The notes under the pieces are model-generated. The model was not told where the DNA came from. It saw nothing but the letters and a program-made list of their open reading frames with translations, and searched no databases. The position numbers and the translations under genes are program-made. A stretch of DNA of 64,000 bases from Chitinophagaceae bacterium (GTDB taxonomy: Bacteria > Bacteroidota > Bacteroidia > Chitinophagales > Chitinophagaceae): the NCBI GenBank assembly GCA_947447465.1, contig CANFKE010000004.1:62001-126000 (forward strand), written 5' to 3'. Shown here piece after piece: positions 1 to 9,327 of the stretch. Position 1 is the first letter of the stretch. Each line of letters starts with the position of its first letter.

Positions 1-2
1 AA

Positions 3-371
3 GGGGCGCAGCTATACGAATTTGTTGAAAAGCAGGTGCATATAGAGCCGGTTGGTATTGTGCCTTTGTATAAAAACGAAGGTTACGTGTTCATCAGATA
101 CGGGGCTTATTCCGAGGTCAGGATTTACAATTATTCGGTTACTCTTTTTGAACATAAAGACGACAAGTACAGAGGAATAAGAATGGAGTATATGGACAGC
201 AGGACTAAAAATCTCGCCAATACCTATGAGCAGATCAAGTTGGATATTATTCGGAGTTTTCGAATGTTGCCCAATCCCGCTGTCTATATGGTAGAATATC
301 CTGAAAATGTGCCGCTAAACGAAACCTTGCTGCCTGTTACCAAACGTCTGCTGGTAAGGCACTTGGCTTAA
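3..371 (+). CDS. Hypothetical protein, C-terminal part (5' end outside window)
   Basis: The reading frame is open to the left edge, so the gene begins before the window; a GTG at 36 could start it but the frame continues upstream without a stop. The 122 visible residues are rich in Tyr, Glu and Lys and end in VRHLA. I see no signal peptide, membrane segment or motif I recognise, and I assign no function. It converges on the ABC permease/peptidase gene and is followed by an 11-bp stem-loop. Confidence is for a real gene, not for a function. Confidence 0.6.
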   Translation, partial: GAQLYEFVEKQVHIEPVGIVPLYKNEGYVFIRYGAYSEVRIYNYSVTLFEHKDDKYRGIRMEYMDSRTKNLANTYEQIKLDIIRSFRMLPNPAVYMVEYPENVPLNETLLPVTKRLLVRHLA

Positions 372-401
372 TGATGATCATTGAATGAGGTTAGGCCATC
401 A

Positions 402-439
402 GACAATGATCGGCACCGTTAGTAGTGTCGATCATTGTC
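402..439. terminator. Stem-loop between convergent genes
   Basis: GACAATGATCG (402-412) pairs perfectly with CGATCATTGTC (429-439) around a 16-base loop. It lies between the ends of two convergent genes, so a two-way terminator is likely, but neither side has a good T-tract. Confidence 0.5.
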
Positions 440-469
440 CATCAAGACCTGTGCTATTAAAACTGAAGA

Positions 470-3400
470 TCACTTTTTAGCAGTAGTTCCGGTGATTTCC
501 AGCCTCTTCTCATTATCATCATTTTTCTTGTCTATCAGCAATACATGTGGGTCCAGTACTACCTTATATGGTTTTGTACTAGTAGGAATGCTCAATTTGG
601 TAATGCCATCCTTTAGCTTGTATCTTGTAGTTGAGAGTACTGTGTTCTTGTCTTTGTACACTGCAATATCTATATAGTCATTACAGCTTATCGGTGTTTC
701 TTTACCATCTCCTGCTGCGCTCAGTTTCTTTATATCTACGGTCACATTGGTTATATACTGATCTCCGTTTTTTGTAGCAGTGGCATCAGTTATCTTGTTA
801 TCGTAGATAATTATTTTTTCAAAGCCATCGGTTATCATGTATTGCATAGAGTCTGGTGTTACAGCGCGCATACAAGCCAGAAAGTCCAGTGTGGTAGGGT
901 ATGGAGGAGCTTTGAAACCATACTTGTTAATGAAGTTCCTGAGTCCCTTATTGATACTGTCTTCACCAATATACTTGCGTAGCGATGTCATGATGATGCC
1001 TCCTTTTTGGTAAAGAATGTATTGCTGCCCCCCGTCCACTAATGATAATGTCTTTTCTTTTTCAGATTCAGCTGAGCGGGCAGTAAGATATTTATCCATC
1101 TCTATACGCAGGAATTTCTTCAGGCGCTCTTCGCCATATTGTTTTTCCATAACAGTTATAGCGCCATATTGTGCCAGTGTTTCTGATAGCATATTAGAGC
1201 CTTCTACATTGGCACCCATTACCTGGTGGGCAAACCACTGATGGGCAACCTCATGGGCAGTAACGTAGAAGGTATAGTCTATATCCTCCTTGCTGCTGTC
1301 ATCAATGTTAGCTATGAAGCCTATCCCTTCTGAGAATGGAATAGTATTAGGGAATGATTGTGCAAATGTGCCGTAGCGCGGAAATTCCAGAATGCGGACC
1401 TGCTTATGCTGATATGGAGAGAAATGGGTAGTATAGTATGACAGAGCTTTTTTCATCCCGTTCAGCATGCGCTGCAGGTTGTATTCATGACCTTTGTGGT
1501 AGTATATTTCCAGATTTATACCATTAAATACTTCTTTCTTCAACTCATATCTTGCAGATAGGAATGAATAGAAATTCATGATCTTACTATCCATTTTGTA
1601 ATGGAAGTATCTGCGGCCGTTTTCTGTCCATTCTTTTTGCAGATAACCGGGGGCTATAGCTGTTTGGTCTGCAGATGTACTTACCGTAGCGTCAAAGGTC
1701 ACGAAGTCGGCATCCTTGAAGAATCCGTTGGTATTGTACTCGGCGGTATCAGTTATAGGATTCTCGGTAGCACGGTAGCCCAGACCATGCTTTTTTCGCT
1801 CTGTATTGTCCGATAATTCATAGCCATTGTTATAGCCTATAGATGGCATGAAGCTGGTATTGTTCATAAATGTGCCATTATATACCGGGCTCGATAATCC
1901 TGTGAAGTCATGAGGAAAACCACGACTTATTTTATCTACATTGAAAGCCAGGGTCACTGTATCTCCTGCCGCCAATGGCTGAGCCAGTTTGTATATTCTG
2001 TAGCCGAATGTAGTGTCATTCATCTGCATTTGTGCACCCTTACTAAAGGTCAGCAGGTTTACTTTTATCTCATCAGGGATCAGTATGTGAAGTGAATCAA
2101 TTGCTTTGCCTGTTTTGTTTTGAAGCACATAAGTTCCCGACGCATGAAGATTGCGCTCCATTGGGAAGATGTCCACTTTCACTACTACATCTGTGATCTT
2201 CGGTTGTGCGCTATGCTCAAATTTTTTATATTTCTTTTCAAAATCTGCCTGCAATTCACCTTGGTCATATCCACTCATGTGTTTATTCAGTACATTGGTG
2301 TTATAGTAGATGAAGCTGCCACAACCAATGAAAATGATTGCTGCTACTGTTATCAGCAAGAACGAACGTTGCTTTGCGCTTTTACTCGCTTGCGATAGCC
2401 TCCAGGAAAGGGTAGCTTCTGTTCCTCTTGCCCAAAGCAGGCTGCTCAATGCCGCCAATATCAGGCCGAATGCTGCCCAATAGGTTTTGAATATGATGAA
2501 CGGGAATACCGTATGGCCGAATCCATTCATGTCAGAATAGGCGACCCCTGCTGATGAATTGAGAACAAAAAGGTTATGTTTCAGCACGGTTGATGCAAAG
2601 AATGTATTCCACACGTAAAAGAGTACCACAATAAAGTAACCTATATACTTATTACGGACAAGCGTTTGTACAAACACGCACAATACAGCCAATATCCAGA
2701 AAGAGATAAGTCTGAATCCGAACAGGTATTTGATATAGAGCAGTGGTTCAAAATTGAAATATCCTTTGAACAGTTGCACGGTCATTCCGCATACCATGAT
2801 CAATGCTATAAGTATGCACTGCATAAAGATGAGACCGGAGAGTTTACTTACATAGAACACCCAGTTAGGCACCGGTAAGGCATCAAGGATATTGTCCATT
2901 CTGTTTTCACGGTTACGCCACACGATCTCTCCGCTGAAGAAAATGGTAAGGATAACAATGAATAATTGAAAGGTACTGCCGAAATACTCTACTACCTGAT
3001 AGGTTACAGGATAGGTAGCTGTGTCATAGATGGCCTTGCCCAATTGAAAGGAAACAATGAATAGGAACAACATTCCGAATAGAATGATGATCCTGAAATA
3101 TACGTTGCGCAATATAGTTCTGCACTCATTGACCGCAAGTCCCCATAGGTTTTTCAGATTGGTTGCTGCTGTGAATGAGCGGCTTGCCTGTGGTAATTTA
3201 TCTTGTGCAAATGAGATCTTCACAAATGCATTCGGGTTCGTTGGCGATTTTTCCTGTACTCCTGATTTACGGAAAGATATTCTTCTGGCCGACGAAGTAA
3301 ATGAGAAACTTAAATATCCGCTTATGAATACTAAAGCGGCAACTCCTAACCACAGCAATCTGTTCCACAATAGTACTCCTGTAAGTTGATAGGAAAGATT

Positions 3401-4105
3401 GTTCTTGTCATATGTACTCCAGTGTTTAGATATCACTTCTTTTGCCTGATCTCCCATAGGGTCCAGCAAGGCGGCCATTGTTTCATATTGTAGTGAGCCT
3501 ACAAATGCGCTGGCAAATCCTATGGTCACCCAGTAGATGATCAGTGATAACCAGATGATGAATATATCTCTGGCTATAAGGCTCACAGCAAAAAAGATAG
3601 CTCCCTGCAACAGAAGGTTAGGCACCACACTTTGAAAATAGGCCTGCACATAGGGCATCAAATGAAAGGCACCTACTTTGTCTGCACTCACCCATGGCGA
3701 TACATACGCCAGCATCATGCCGAATGCAGGACCGGTAAGTATGAGCATACATACGAATGACGCACCGGAAAATCGACCGAACAGATAACTGAATTTATTG
3801 ACCGGGGTAGAGAAGATGATATTATGCGTGTTATATCTGAAATCCTTTAGCACCGCATTGCCGATCACAGCTACAACTATAATTGCGCCTATCCATCCGT
3901 CTATCTGCGCAAACAGGCCATCTATCAGTAATGGAGAATTGGCCATTATCTTCTCTCCGGCCATGTTTACATTGGCACTTTTAAACGCGCCACCTACTAT
4001 CAGGGCAATGAAGAATGCTATCGCAAAAAGGATCGTAAAGTATATGTATGTGGAAAAGGTTTTGAGCAACCTCTTGACCTCAAATGAAAATATAGAACTG
4101 AACAT
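470..4105 (-). CDS. ABC-2 type permease fused to M1-family metallopeptidase
   Basis: A 1211-residue membrane protein. Roughly the first 600 residues hold two sets of hydrophobic segments of an ABC-2 permease; the rest is an M1 aminopeptidase-like domain. The zinc site is visible: HEVAH (His951, Glu952, His955) followed by Glu975. The Glu lies 19 residues after HEVAH instead of the usual 18, and the GxMEN substrate motif is replaced by a PFSEGIGF-type sequence; both fit the 'permease/M1 peptidase' fusion family as I recall it. The gene starts 22 bases after the ABC ATPase gene, so the two likely form one exporter. The substrate is unknown; the peptidase part may sit outside the inner membrane (inference). 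Confidence 0.9.
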   Translation of the reverse strand: MFSSIFSFEVKRLLKTFSTYIYFTILFAIAFFIALIVGGAFKSANVNMAGEKIMANSPLLIDGLFAQIDGWIGAIIVVAVIGNAVLKDFRYNTHNIIFSTPVNKFSYLFGRFSGASFVCMLILTGPAFGMMLAYVSPWVSADKVGAFHLMPYVQAYFQSVVPNLLLQGAIFFAVSLIARDIFIIWLSLIIYWVTIGFASAFVGSLQYETMAALLDPMGDQAKEVISKHWSTYDKNNLSYQLTGVLLWNRLLWLGVAALVFISGYLSFSFTSSARRISFRKSGVQEKSPTNPNAFVKISFAQDKLPQASRSFTAATNLKNLWGLAVNECRTILRNVYFRIIILFGMLFLFIVSFQLGKAIYDTATYPVTYQVVEYFGSTFQLFIVILTIFFSGEIVWRNRENRMDNILDALPVPNWVFYVSKLSGLIFMQCILIALIMVCGMTVQLFKGYFNFEPLLYIKYLFGFRLISFWILAVLCVFVQTLVRNKYIGYFIVVLFYVWNTFFASTVLKHNLFVLNSSAGVAYSDMNGFGHTVFPFIIFKTYWAAFGLILAALSSLLWARGTEATLSWRLSQASKSAKQRSFLLITVAAIIFIGCGSFIYYNTNVLNKHMSGYDQGELQADFEKKYKKFEHSAQPKITDVVVKVDIFPMERNLHASGTYVLQNKTGKAIDSLHILIPDEIKVNLLTFSKGAQMQMNDTTFGYRIYKLAQPLAAGDTVTLAFNVDKISRGFPHDFTGLSSPVYNGTFMNNTSFMPSIGYNNGYELSDNTERKKHGLGYRATENPITDTAEYNTNGFFKDADFVTFDATVSTSADQTAIAPGYLQKEWTENGRRYFHYKMDSKIMNFYSFLSARYELKKEVFNGINLEIYYHKGHEYNLQRMLNGMKKALSYYTTHFSPYQHKQVRILEFPRYGTFAQSFPNTIPFSEGIGFIANIDDSSKEDIDYTFYVTAHEVAHQWFAHQVMGANVEGSNMLSETLAQYGAITVMEKQYGEERLKKFLRIEMDKYLTARSAESEKEKTLSLVDGGQQYILYQKGGIIMTSLRKYIGEDSINKGLRNFINKYGFKAPPYPTTLDFLACMRAVTPDSMQYMITDGFEKIIIYDNKITDATATKNGDQYITNVTVDIKKLSAAGDGKETPISCNDYIDIAVYKDKNTVLSTTRYKLKDGITKLSIPTSTKPYKVVLDPHVLLIDKKNDDNEKRLEITGTTAKK

Positions 4106-4127
4106 GATTGAATTATTTTAAGCAGGC

Positions 4128-4988
4128 TTAGGCGATATTTGAGAAATAGATGTCTTCCAGTGTTGGCTTCTGTGGCACAAATCCGTTACCCGGATCTACA
4201 TCACTGTTCACATACACCATTACCTGTCCAGATGATAGCTTGGATAAGATCACTTTATACTTCGCCTGATACTCTGCTACCTCATCTTTTCTTACACGCT
4301 TGGTCCACACTTTATCTCTCAGGGTGTCCATAAGTGCGTCAGGGTGACCTTGTTGTCTTACTTCTCCGCCTGCTATTATGGCCATGTCATTACACAGCTC
4401 ACTTACATCATCTACTATATGCGTAGAAAGGATGATGACTATATTCTCACCTATCTCGCTCAACAGGTTATTAAAACGTAGTCTTTCTGCCGGGTCTAGT
4501 CCTGCGGTAGGCTCATCAACTATTATCAACTTGGGGTTGCCTATTAGTGCCTGTGCTATACCAAAGCGTTGTTTCATACCGCCTGAATATCCTGCAAGGT
4601 ATTTTTTACGGTGCTGATACAGGTTCACCTGCTCCAGTAATGCTTTTACCAGTGCATCTCTTTCTCCACCGTTAGATATGCCCTTGAGACGCGCTATATA
4701 TTGCAGCATTTCCTCCGCCGATACATTAGGATATACGCCGAATTCCTGAGGCAGGTAGCCCAGTGTCTTGCGCAGTTCCTCCTTGTTCTTCATAACGTCT
4801 ATATCTCCAAATAGGATACTGCCTGAGTCCGCATCCTGAAGTGTAGCAATGGTTCGCATAAGCGACGATTTACCCGCTCCATTGGGGCCAAGCAAACCAA
4901 ACATGCCGTTACCTATGTTCAATGATACGTTTTTGAGTGCCTGCACTCCATTAGGGTATGTCTTAGATAGATTGGAGATCTGTAACAT
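4128..4988 (-). CDS. ABC transporter ATP-binding protein
   Basis: A 286-residue ATPase that should power the permease/peptidase encoded 22 bases downstream. Walker A is GPNGAGKS at residues 34-41, the signature is YSGGMKQ, Walker B is LIIVDEPTAGLD, and the switch His is in LSTHIVDD. The roughly 75 residues after the ATPase core resemble the C-terminal extension common in ABC-2 exporter ATPases. It is first in a two-gene minus-strand operon. No exact promoter box was found upstream. The transported substrate cannot be read from the sequence. Confidence 0.93.
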   Translation of the reverse strand: MLQISNLSKTYPNGVQALKNVSLNIGNGMFGLLGPNGAGKSSLMRTIATLQDADSGSILFGDIDVMKNKEELRKTLGYLPQEFGVYPNVSAEEMLQYIARLKGISNGGERDALVKALLEQVNLYQHRKKYLAGYSGGMKQRFGIAQALIGNPKLIIVDEPTAGLDPAERLRFNNLLSEIGENIVIILSTHIVDDVSELCNDMAIIAGGEVRQQGHPDALMDTLRDKVWTKRVRKDEVAEYQAKYKVILSKLSSGQVMVYVNSDVDPGNGFVPQKPTLEDIYFSNIA

Positions 4989-5331
4989 TTTATGATGATT
5001 TATTTATGTGTGTATTTTTACCTGTTTTGCTCAGGTCGTATCTGTTAGTCGTTAAAGTACTCCTTTTGTTACAAAATTTGAAAATATTTTTCAGCACTAA
5101 CCATCATTGTGCAACAAATCGGTTGTATTTTTCTCATTTGAGGATGAGGCCCTCTGTCCCCAAGTATTAGTATGGGACGTATTCTAATTCAGATACGTGT
5201 ATAATTCAATTTTTGCCGCTGTTGTATCTCTTGACAAACAGTCATCGGATCAGTTCTCTTTTGCCGATATTATCCTATATTTGGTTTCAGGTGTTACAAA
5301 TACCACTTCATAACCAAAAACAAATAACGAA
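4989..5331. other. Divergent intergenic region, 343 bp
   Basis: AT-rich spacer between the ABC ATPase (minus) and the FKBP gene (plus). Apart from the FKBP -7 box I see no repeat, RNA gene or open frame in it. Confidence 0.6.
5276..5283 (+). promoter_or_regulatory. Bacteroidota -7 box TATATTTG for the FKBP gene
   Basis: Exact match to TAnnTTTG, 48 bases before the ATG at 5332. No convincing -33 TTG lies at the usual distance upstream. Confidence 0.55.
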
Positions 5332-5811
5332 ATGCTCAACACGATCAAGACCTTACTTTTTGCCTGCACTATGCTTTTTGCGGTGACAGCTGTTGCTCAG
5401 TCTCAAAATGAAAAAGATGAAGCAATCCTGAAGGAGTATTTCAAGAAGAATAAGATAAAGGCAACAAGAACAGCTACAGGCCTGTATTATGTAATAACGA
5501 AAAAAGGAACCGGAGAAAATGCCAAGAAAGGACAGACAGTTTCTATGAATTATCTGGGTATGTTCCTCGATGGTAAGAAATTCGATGGTAATGTAGATGA
5601 AAATTATAAAAGCATCAGAAGCCCGCTTAATTTTCAATTAGGTGTAGGACAGGTTGTTGCCGGTTGGGACGAAGGCATTCAATTGCTTAATCCGGGTACA
5701 CGTGCTACTTTATATCTCCCATCCAGTGTAGGTTATGGTCCGTCTGGTCGTGGTCCCATTCCTCCAAATACTATCATGGTATTTAATGTAGAATTATTGT
5801 CAGTTAAGTAG
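5332..5811 (+). CDS. Secreted FKBP-type peptidyl-prolyl cis-trans isomerase
   Basis: A 159-residue protein. Residues 1-22 form a signal peptide (hydrophobic core, cleavage near AVAQ-SQ), so it acts in the periplasm. The rest is one FKBP domain, with VSMNYLGMF, the GWDEGIQLLNPG strand-helix and the YGPSGRGPIPPNTIMVF end. It should speed proline isomerisation during folding of exported proteins. The domain begins after a short charged linker, so no extra N-terminal dimerisation domain is present. It is a single gene with its own promoter box and a strong terminator. Confidence 0.93.
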   Translation: MLNTIKTLLFACTMLFAVTAVAQSQNEKDEAILKEYFKKNKIKATRTATGLYYVITKKGTGENAKKGQTVSMNYLGMFLDGKKFDGNVDENYKSIRSPLNFQLGVGQVVAGWDEGIQLLNPGTRATLYLPSSVGYGPSGRGPIPPNTIMVFNVELLSVK

Positions 5812-5829
5812 TATTAAACTATTATATTC

Positions 5830-5861
5830 AAAAAAGCACCTGCATTCGCAGGTGCTTTTTT
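5830..5861 (+). terminator. Rho-independent terminator after the FKBP gene
   Basis: Fourteen-base-pair perfect stem (5830-5843 with 5848-5861) with an ATTC loop. The stem ends in a run of T on the plus strand, and the facing A-run suggests it may work in both directions. Confidence 0.85.
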
Positions 5862-5885
5862 GTTGGTGCATCTACTGAAAACAAA

Positions 5886-5911
5886 ACAGGCTAACCATCC
5901 GGTTAGCCTGT
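5886..5911 (-). terminator. Rho-independent terminator after lpxA
   Basis: Eleven-base-pair perfect stem (ACAGGCTAACC at 5886-5896 with 5901-5911), four-base loop. On the minus strand it is followed by TTTTGTTTTC. It closes the lpx operon. Confidence 0.85.
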
Positions 5912-5933
5912 CTGAATATGATCGTTAGGTGTA

Positions 5934-6737
5934 TTACTCTACACCCTCATTACTATGTCTGCGAATGTAACCCTTCATGATACCGCGGCCGGTTTCGCGC
6001 ACAAAGGTGATGATCTCATCACGCTCATCGCTCACAGGTATTTCGGTCTCTATTATGCTCAATGCCTTAGATACATTATAACCTCTTACGAACAGGATAC
6101 GATAGATGTCAAGAATATGATTGATCTGCTCTATCGAATAGCCTCTGCGCTTCATACCCACTGAATTCACACCAACATACGAAAGTGGCTCACGTGCCGC
6201 CTTTACATAAGGTGGAATATCCTTGCGCACCAACGATCCGCCGGTAACGAATGAATGAGAACCGATACGCACGAACTGCTGCACTGCTGTAAGTCCGGCC
6301 AATACTACATAATCTCCTACAATGATATGACCTGCAAGGGTAGTATTGTTAGAGAAGATACAGTGGTTGCCTATTTCACAGTCATGTGCAATGTGTGTGT
6401 AGGCCATTATCAGACAGTTGTTACCTATCTTGGTAGCATTCTTGTCAGATGTACCTCTGTTGATGGTCACACACTCACGTATTGTGGTGTTGTCTCCGAT
6501 TATGGTAGTGGTGTCTTCGCCTTTATATTTAAGGTCCTGCGGAATAGCAGATATAACAGAACTAGGGAAGATGCGTACATTCTTACCTATTCTTGCTCCC
6601 TCCATAATGGTTACGTTCGATCCGATCCATGTGCCTTCGCCTATCTCCACATTCTTGTGGATGGTAGTGAACGGATCGATCTTTACGTTTGGCGCTATCT
6701 TAGCGTCGGGGTGTACGTATGTAAGCGGGTGAATCAT
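5934..6737 (-). CDS. lpxA: Acyl-ACP--UDP-N-acetylglucosamine O-acyltransferase
   Basis: A 267-residue cytoplasmic enzyme for the first step of lipid A synthesis, adding a 3-hydroxyacyl chain to UDP-GlcNAc. The first two thirds are left-handed beta-helix hexapeptides of the I-G-x-N/G-x type. The catalytic His lies in MAYTHIAHDCEIG and the acyl-chain region in LAGLTAVQQFVRIGSH. The C-terminal helical part begins near MKRRGYS. The length is usual for the family. Its ATG overlaps the TGA of lpxC/fabZ by four bases, implying coupled translation. Confidence 0.96.
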   Translation of the reverse strand: MIHPLTYVHPDAKIAPNVKIDPFTTIHKNVEIGEGTWIGSNVTIMEGARIGKNVRIFPSSVISAIPQDLKYKGEDTTTIIGDNTTIRECVTINRGTSDKNATKIGNNCLIMAYTHIAHDCEIGNHCIFSNNTTLAGHIIVGDYVVLAGLTAVQQFVRIGSHSFVTGGSLVRKDIPPYVKAAREPLSYVGVNSVGMKRRGYSIEQINHILDIYRILFVRGYNVSKALSIIETEIPVSDERDEIITFVRETGRGIMKGYIRRHSNEGVE

Positions 6738-8200
6738 TTTTTATCTTTTCTTACTATTTGAGCTACTAGCTCTGCTTCTGTAGCGAGCTTGTTACCTACG
6801 TAAACCATTCCCCTCATTTCGCAGATACCTCTGCGTATAGGGCTTAACAATTCCAGTTTCAATATCAGGGTATCACCCGGAACAACTTTTTGCTTAAAAC
6901 GTACTTTGTCTATCTTAAGGAAATAAGTATCGTAGTTCTCAGGATCTACATAATTATTCAATGCTAGGATACCACCTGTTTGTGCCAATGCTTCTATCTG
7001 CAATACACCTGGCATTACAGGATTGCCGGGGAAGTGGCCCGGGAAGAAGTATTCATTCACAGTCACATTCTTGATGCCTACAACATGTGTATCACTCAGT
7101 TCTATGATCTTATCGACCAACAGGAACGGATACTTATGTGGCAATGCTCTTGATATCATATTGATATCATAGATCGCCGGCTGAGAAGGATCGTAATGAG
7201 GTATATCTGAAAGATGTTTGTTCTTCTTGATATACTGCTTGATCTTCTTCGCGAACTCAACATTTGATGCATGGCCCGGACGGCTGGCAATGATATGTGC
7301 GTTGATAGAATGACCTATTAGTGCCAGATCTCCTACTACATCTAGTAGCTTGTGGCGGGCAGGCTCATTGGTAAAGTGGAGCTGCACATTGTTCAATATG
7401 CCTTCCTGCTTTACCTCTATCTTTTGTTTGTTGAAGATCACCGCTAGTCTGTCAAGGGTATCCTGACTTACTACCTTATCTACCACAACTATAGCATTGT
7501 TCAGGTCTCCACCCTTTATCAGGTTATTGTCCAGCAGATACTCCAGTTCATGCAGGAAGCAGAAGGTACGGCAAGGTCCTATTTCCTTTTTGAAATCAGC
7601 TATATGCCTCATAGCGGCATGCTGCGTTCCCAGTACCGGTGAATTGAAATCGATCAACGTGGTGATCTGGTAATCTGAAGAGGGCACAGCAAGCATGTCC
7701 ACATTCTTCACCGGATCATAATAATGTATGTTAGTATCAATAGAGTAAACGATACGGCGCGCATCCTGCTCCTGTATCCCTACACTCTCTATAGCTTCTA
7801 TAAATTCACGCGAACTGCCATCAAGGATAGGAACTTCAGGACCATCCAGCTCTATCAATGCATTATCAACACCCAACCCTACCAGGGCGGCCATTGTATG
7901 CTCAATAGTGCTTACCCTCGCTCCGTGGTGCTCTATCGTTGTGCCCCTTGATGTATCAACAACAAAATCCACATCAGCCTTCACTATCGGCTTCTCAGGA
8001 AGGTCTATACGCTGAAAACGTACTCCGAAACCCGGATTCGCAGGCTTCATCGTCATTGTTACAATAGCACCGGTGTGTAATCCCACACCATGCACCGTAA
8101 CATTGCCTTTCAGCGTGTTCTGGTTCTTGCCCACGTTCGATTGATGTAAAGAATCGGTCTTTTTCTTACTTTCTGATCTTAAAGAAATATCGTCACTCAC
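6734..8200 (-). CDS. lpxC/fabZ: UDP-3-O-acyl-GlcNAc deacetylase / 3-hydroxyacyl-ACP dehydratase fusion
   Basis: A 488-residue fusion. LpxC (about residues 30-320) catalyses the committed deacetylation of lipid A synthesis; zinc-site sequences include STIEHTMAAL and the ASRPGHASN region. FabZ (about 335-488) has the hot-dog motif FFPGHFPGNPVMPG and the catalytic Glu in VLQIEALAQ. FabZ uses the same 3-hydroxyacyl-ACP pool that LpxA and LpxD draw on, so the fusion may balance lipid A with fatty-acid synthesis (inference). Such fusions are typical of Bacteroidota. Four-base overlaps with lpxD and lpxA fix both ends. About 25 N-terminal residues precede the usual LpxC start. Confidence 0.96.
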   Translation of the reverse strand: MSDDISLRSESKKKTDSLHQSNVGKNQNTLKGNVTVHGVGLHTGAIVTMTMKPANPGFGVRFQRIDLPEKPIVKADVDFVVDTSRGTTIEHHGARVSTIEHTMAALVGLGVDNALIELDGPEVPILDGSSREFIEAIESVGIQEQDARRIVYSIDTNIHYYDPVKNVDMLAVPSSDYQITTLIDFNSPVLGTQHAAMRHIADFKKEIGPCRTFCFLHELEYLLDNNLIKGGDLNNAIVVVDKVVSQDTLDRLAVIFNKQKIEVKQEGILNNVQLHFTNEPARHKLLDVVGDLALIGHSINAHIIASRPGHASNVEFAKKIKQYIKKNKHLSDIPHYDPSQPAIYDINMISRALPHKYPFLLVDKIIELSDTHVVGIKNVTVNEYFFPGHFPGNPVMPGVLQIEALAQTGGILALNNYVDPENYDTYFLKIDKVRFKQKVVPGDTLILKLELLSPIRRGICEMRGMVYVGNKLATEAELVAQIVRKDKK

Positions 8201-9270
8201 TTTTTATATTCCAGATTTTGGGTACTCAATAATGCTGTTAATTCATGAACGGTTTCTTCCAGCTTCAGAAGCCTCTGTTGCAATTCTGGCAAATTTCTGA
8301 AAATTGCCTGACTTTTCAACGAACTTTTATAATCAAACGCCGGAGAGCTGTTTAATACGGTATATGGTGTGGTCACAGACTTTGATATTCCGCTTTGTGC
8401 ATTGATCTTCGTGCCATCTGCTATCTGTATATGTCCTACCATTCCTACCTGCCCGCCTATAGTACAATATTTACCTATTTTAGAACTGCCCGATATACCG
8501 GTTTGTGCCGCTATCACCGTATGTTCACCTATTTCCACATTGTGCGCTACCTGTATCAGGTTATCCAGTTTTACACCTTTCCTGATGATGGTAGAACCCA
8601 TTGTAGCCCTGTCTATGGTAGTATTGGCGCCGATCTCCACATCATCTTCTATGATAACATTACCGATCTGGGCTATCTTCTTATAGCTGCCATCTTTCAG
8701 TGGTGCAAATCCAAATCCGTCGCCGCCGATTACAGTACCTGAATGTATCACCACACGGTTACCCAGTGAGCACATATCATATACTTTAACGCCGGCATAT
8801 AATTTGGTATCATTACCCAGTACTACATTGCTGCCAACATAACATCCCGGATATATTTTTACACCATCTCCTACCACCGCATTTTCTCCAATGTACGAAA
8901 AAGCACCGATATATACATCTTTCCCTATTTTGGCTGTAGCAGACACATAGCTTTGTGGCTCTATGCCTGTCTTTATGCCGCCCGACATCATTTCGTCATA
9001 TTTCTCCAACAAAAGTGCAAAGCTGCTATAGGCGTCTTTTACTCTTATCAATGTAGCACTTATCGGCTTTTCTATTTCCAGAGATTCATTGACTATGATA
9101 ATGGATGCCTTAGAGGTATAGAGGTATTCTTCATATTTTGGGTTAGCTATAAAGCTTAGTGATCCGGTTTTGGCTTCCTCTATTTTTGCTACGTCACTCA
9201 CCTGTACAGATGGATCACCTTCCAATCTTCCTTGCAATAGGGTAGCTATTTGCTGTGCTGTAAACTGCAT
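8197..9270 (-). CDS. lpxD: UDP-3-O-(3-hydroxyacyl)glucosamine N-acyltransferase
   Basis: A 357-residue enzyme that adds the N-linked hydroxyacyl chain, the third lipid A step. The N-terminal uridine-binding domain (about 1-100) is followed by a long hexapeptide beta-helix (about 105-310). The catalytic His is in NLIQVAHNVEIGEHTVI, with AAQTGISGSSKIG just after it. The C-terminal helix runs from about 330. It is the promoter-proximal member of the lpxD-lpxC/fabZ-lpxA cluster and overlaps the next gene by four bases. The HD-domain gene ends 57 bases before it and may be co-transcribed. Confidence 0.96.
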   Translation of the reverse strand: MQFTAQQIATLLQGRLEGDPSVQVSDVAKIEEAKTGSLSFIANPKYEEYLYTSKASIIIVNESLEIEKPISATLIRVKDAYSSFALLLEKYDEMMSGGIKTGIEPQSYVSATAKIGKDVYIGAFSYIGENAVVGDGVKIYPGCYVGSNVVLGNDTKLYAGVKVYDMCSLGNRVVIHSGTVIGGDGFGFAPLKDGSYKKIAQIGNVIIEDDVEIGANTTIDRATMGSTIIRKGVKLDNLIQVAHNVEIGEHTVIAAQTGISGSSKIGKYCTIGGQVGMVGHIQIADGTKINAQSGISKSVTTPYTVLNSSPAFDYKSSLKSQAIFRNLPELQQRLLKLEETVHELTALLSTQNLEYKK

Positions 9271-9327
9271 GTCAAATTAATTTTCAGTTATTATTACGCC
9301 CATTATTTCTTTTTGCCAAGGTTATTA

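Noticed and set aside
6255-6761. 168-codon frame opposite lpxA
   Set aside because: A shadow of lpxA on the other strand; other long antisense frames (14183-14770, 45293-45892) were dropped for the same reason.
6734-8200. LpxC-FabZ fusion as a novel discovery
   Set aside because: Such fusions are well known in Bacteroidota; used here as a taxonomic marker only.
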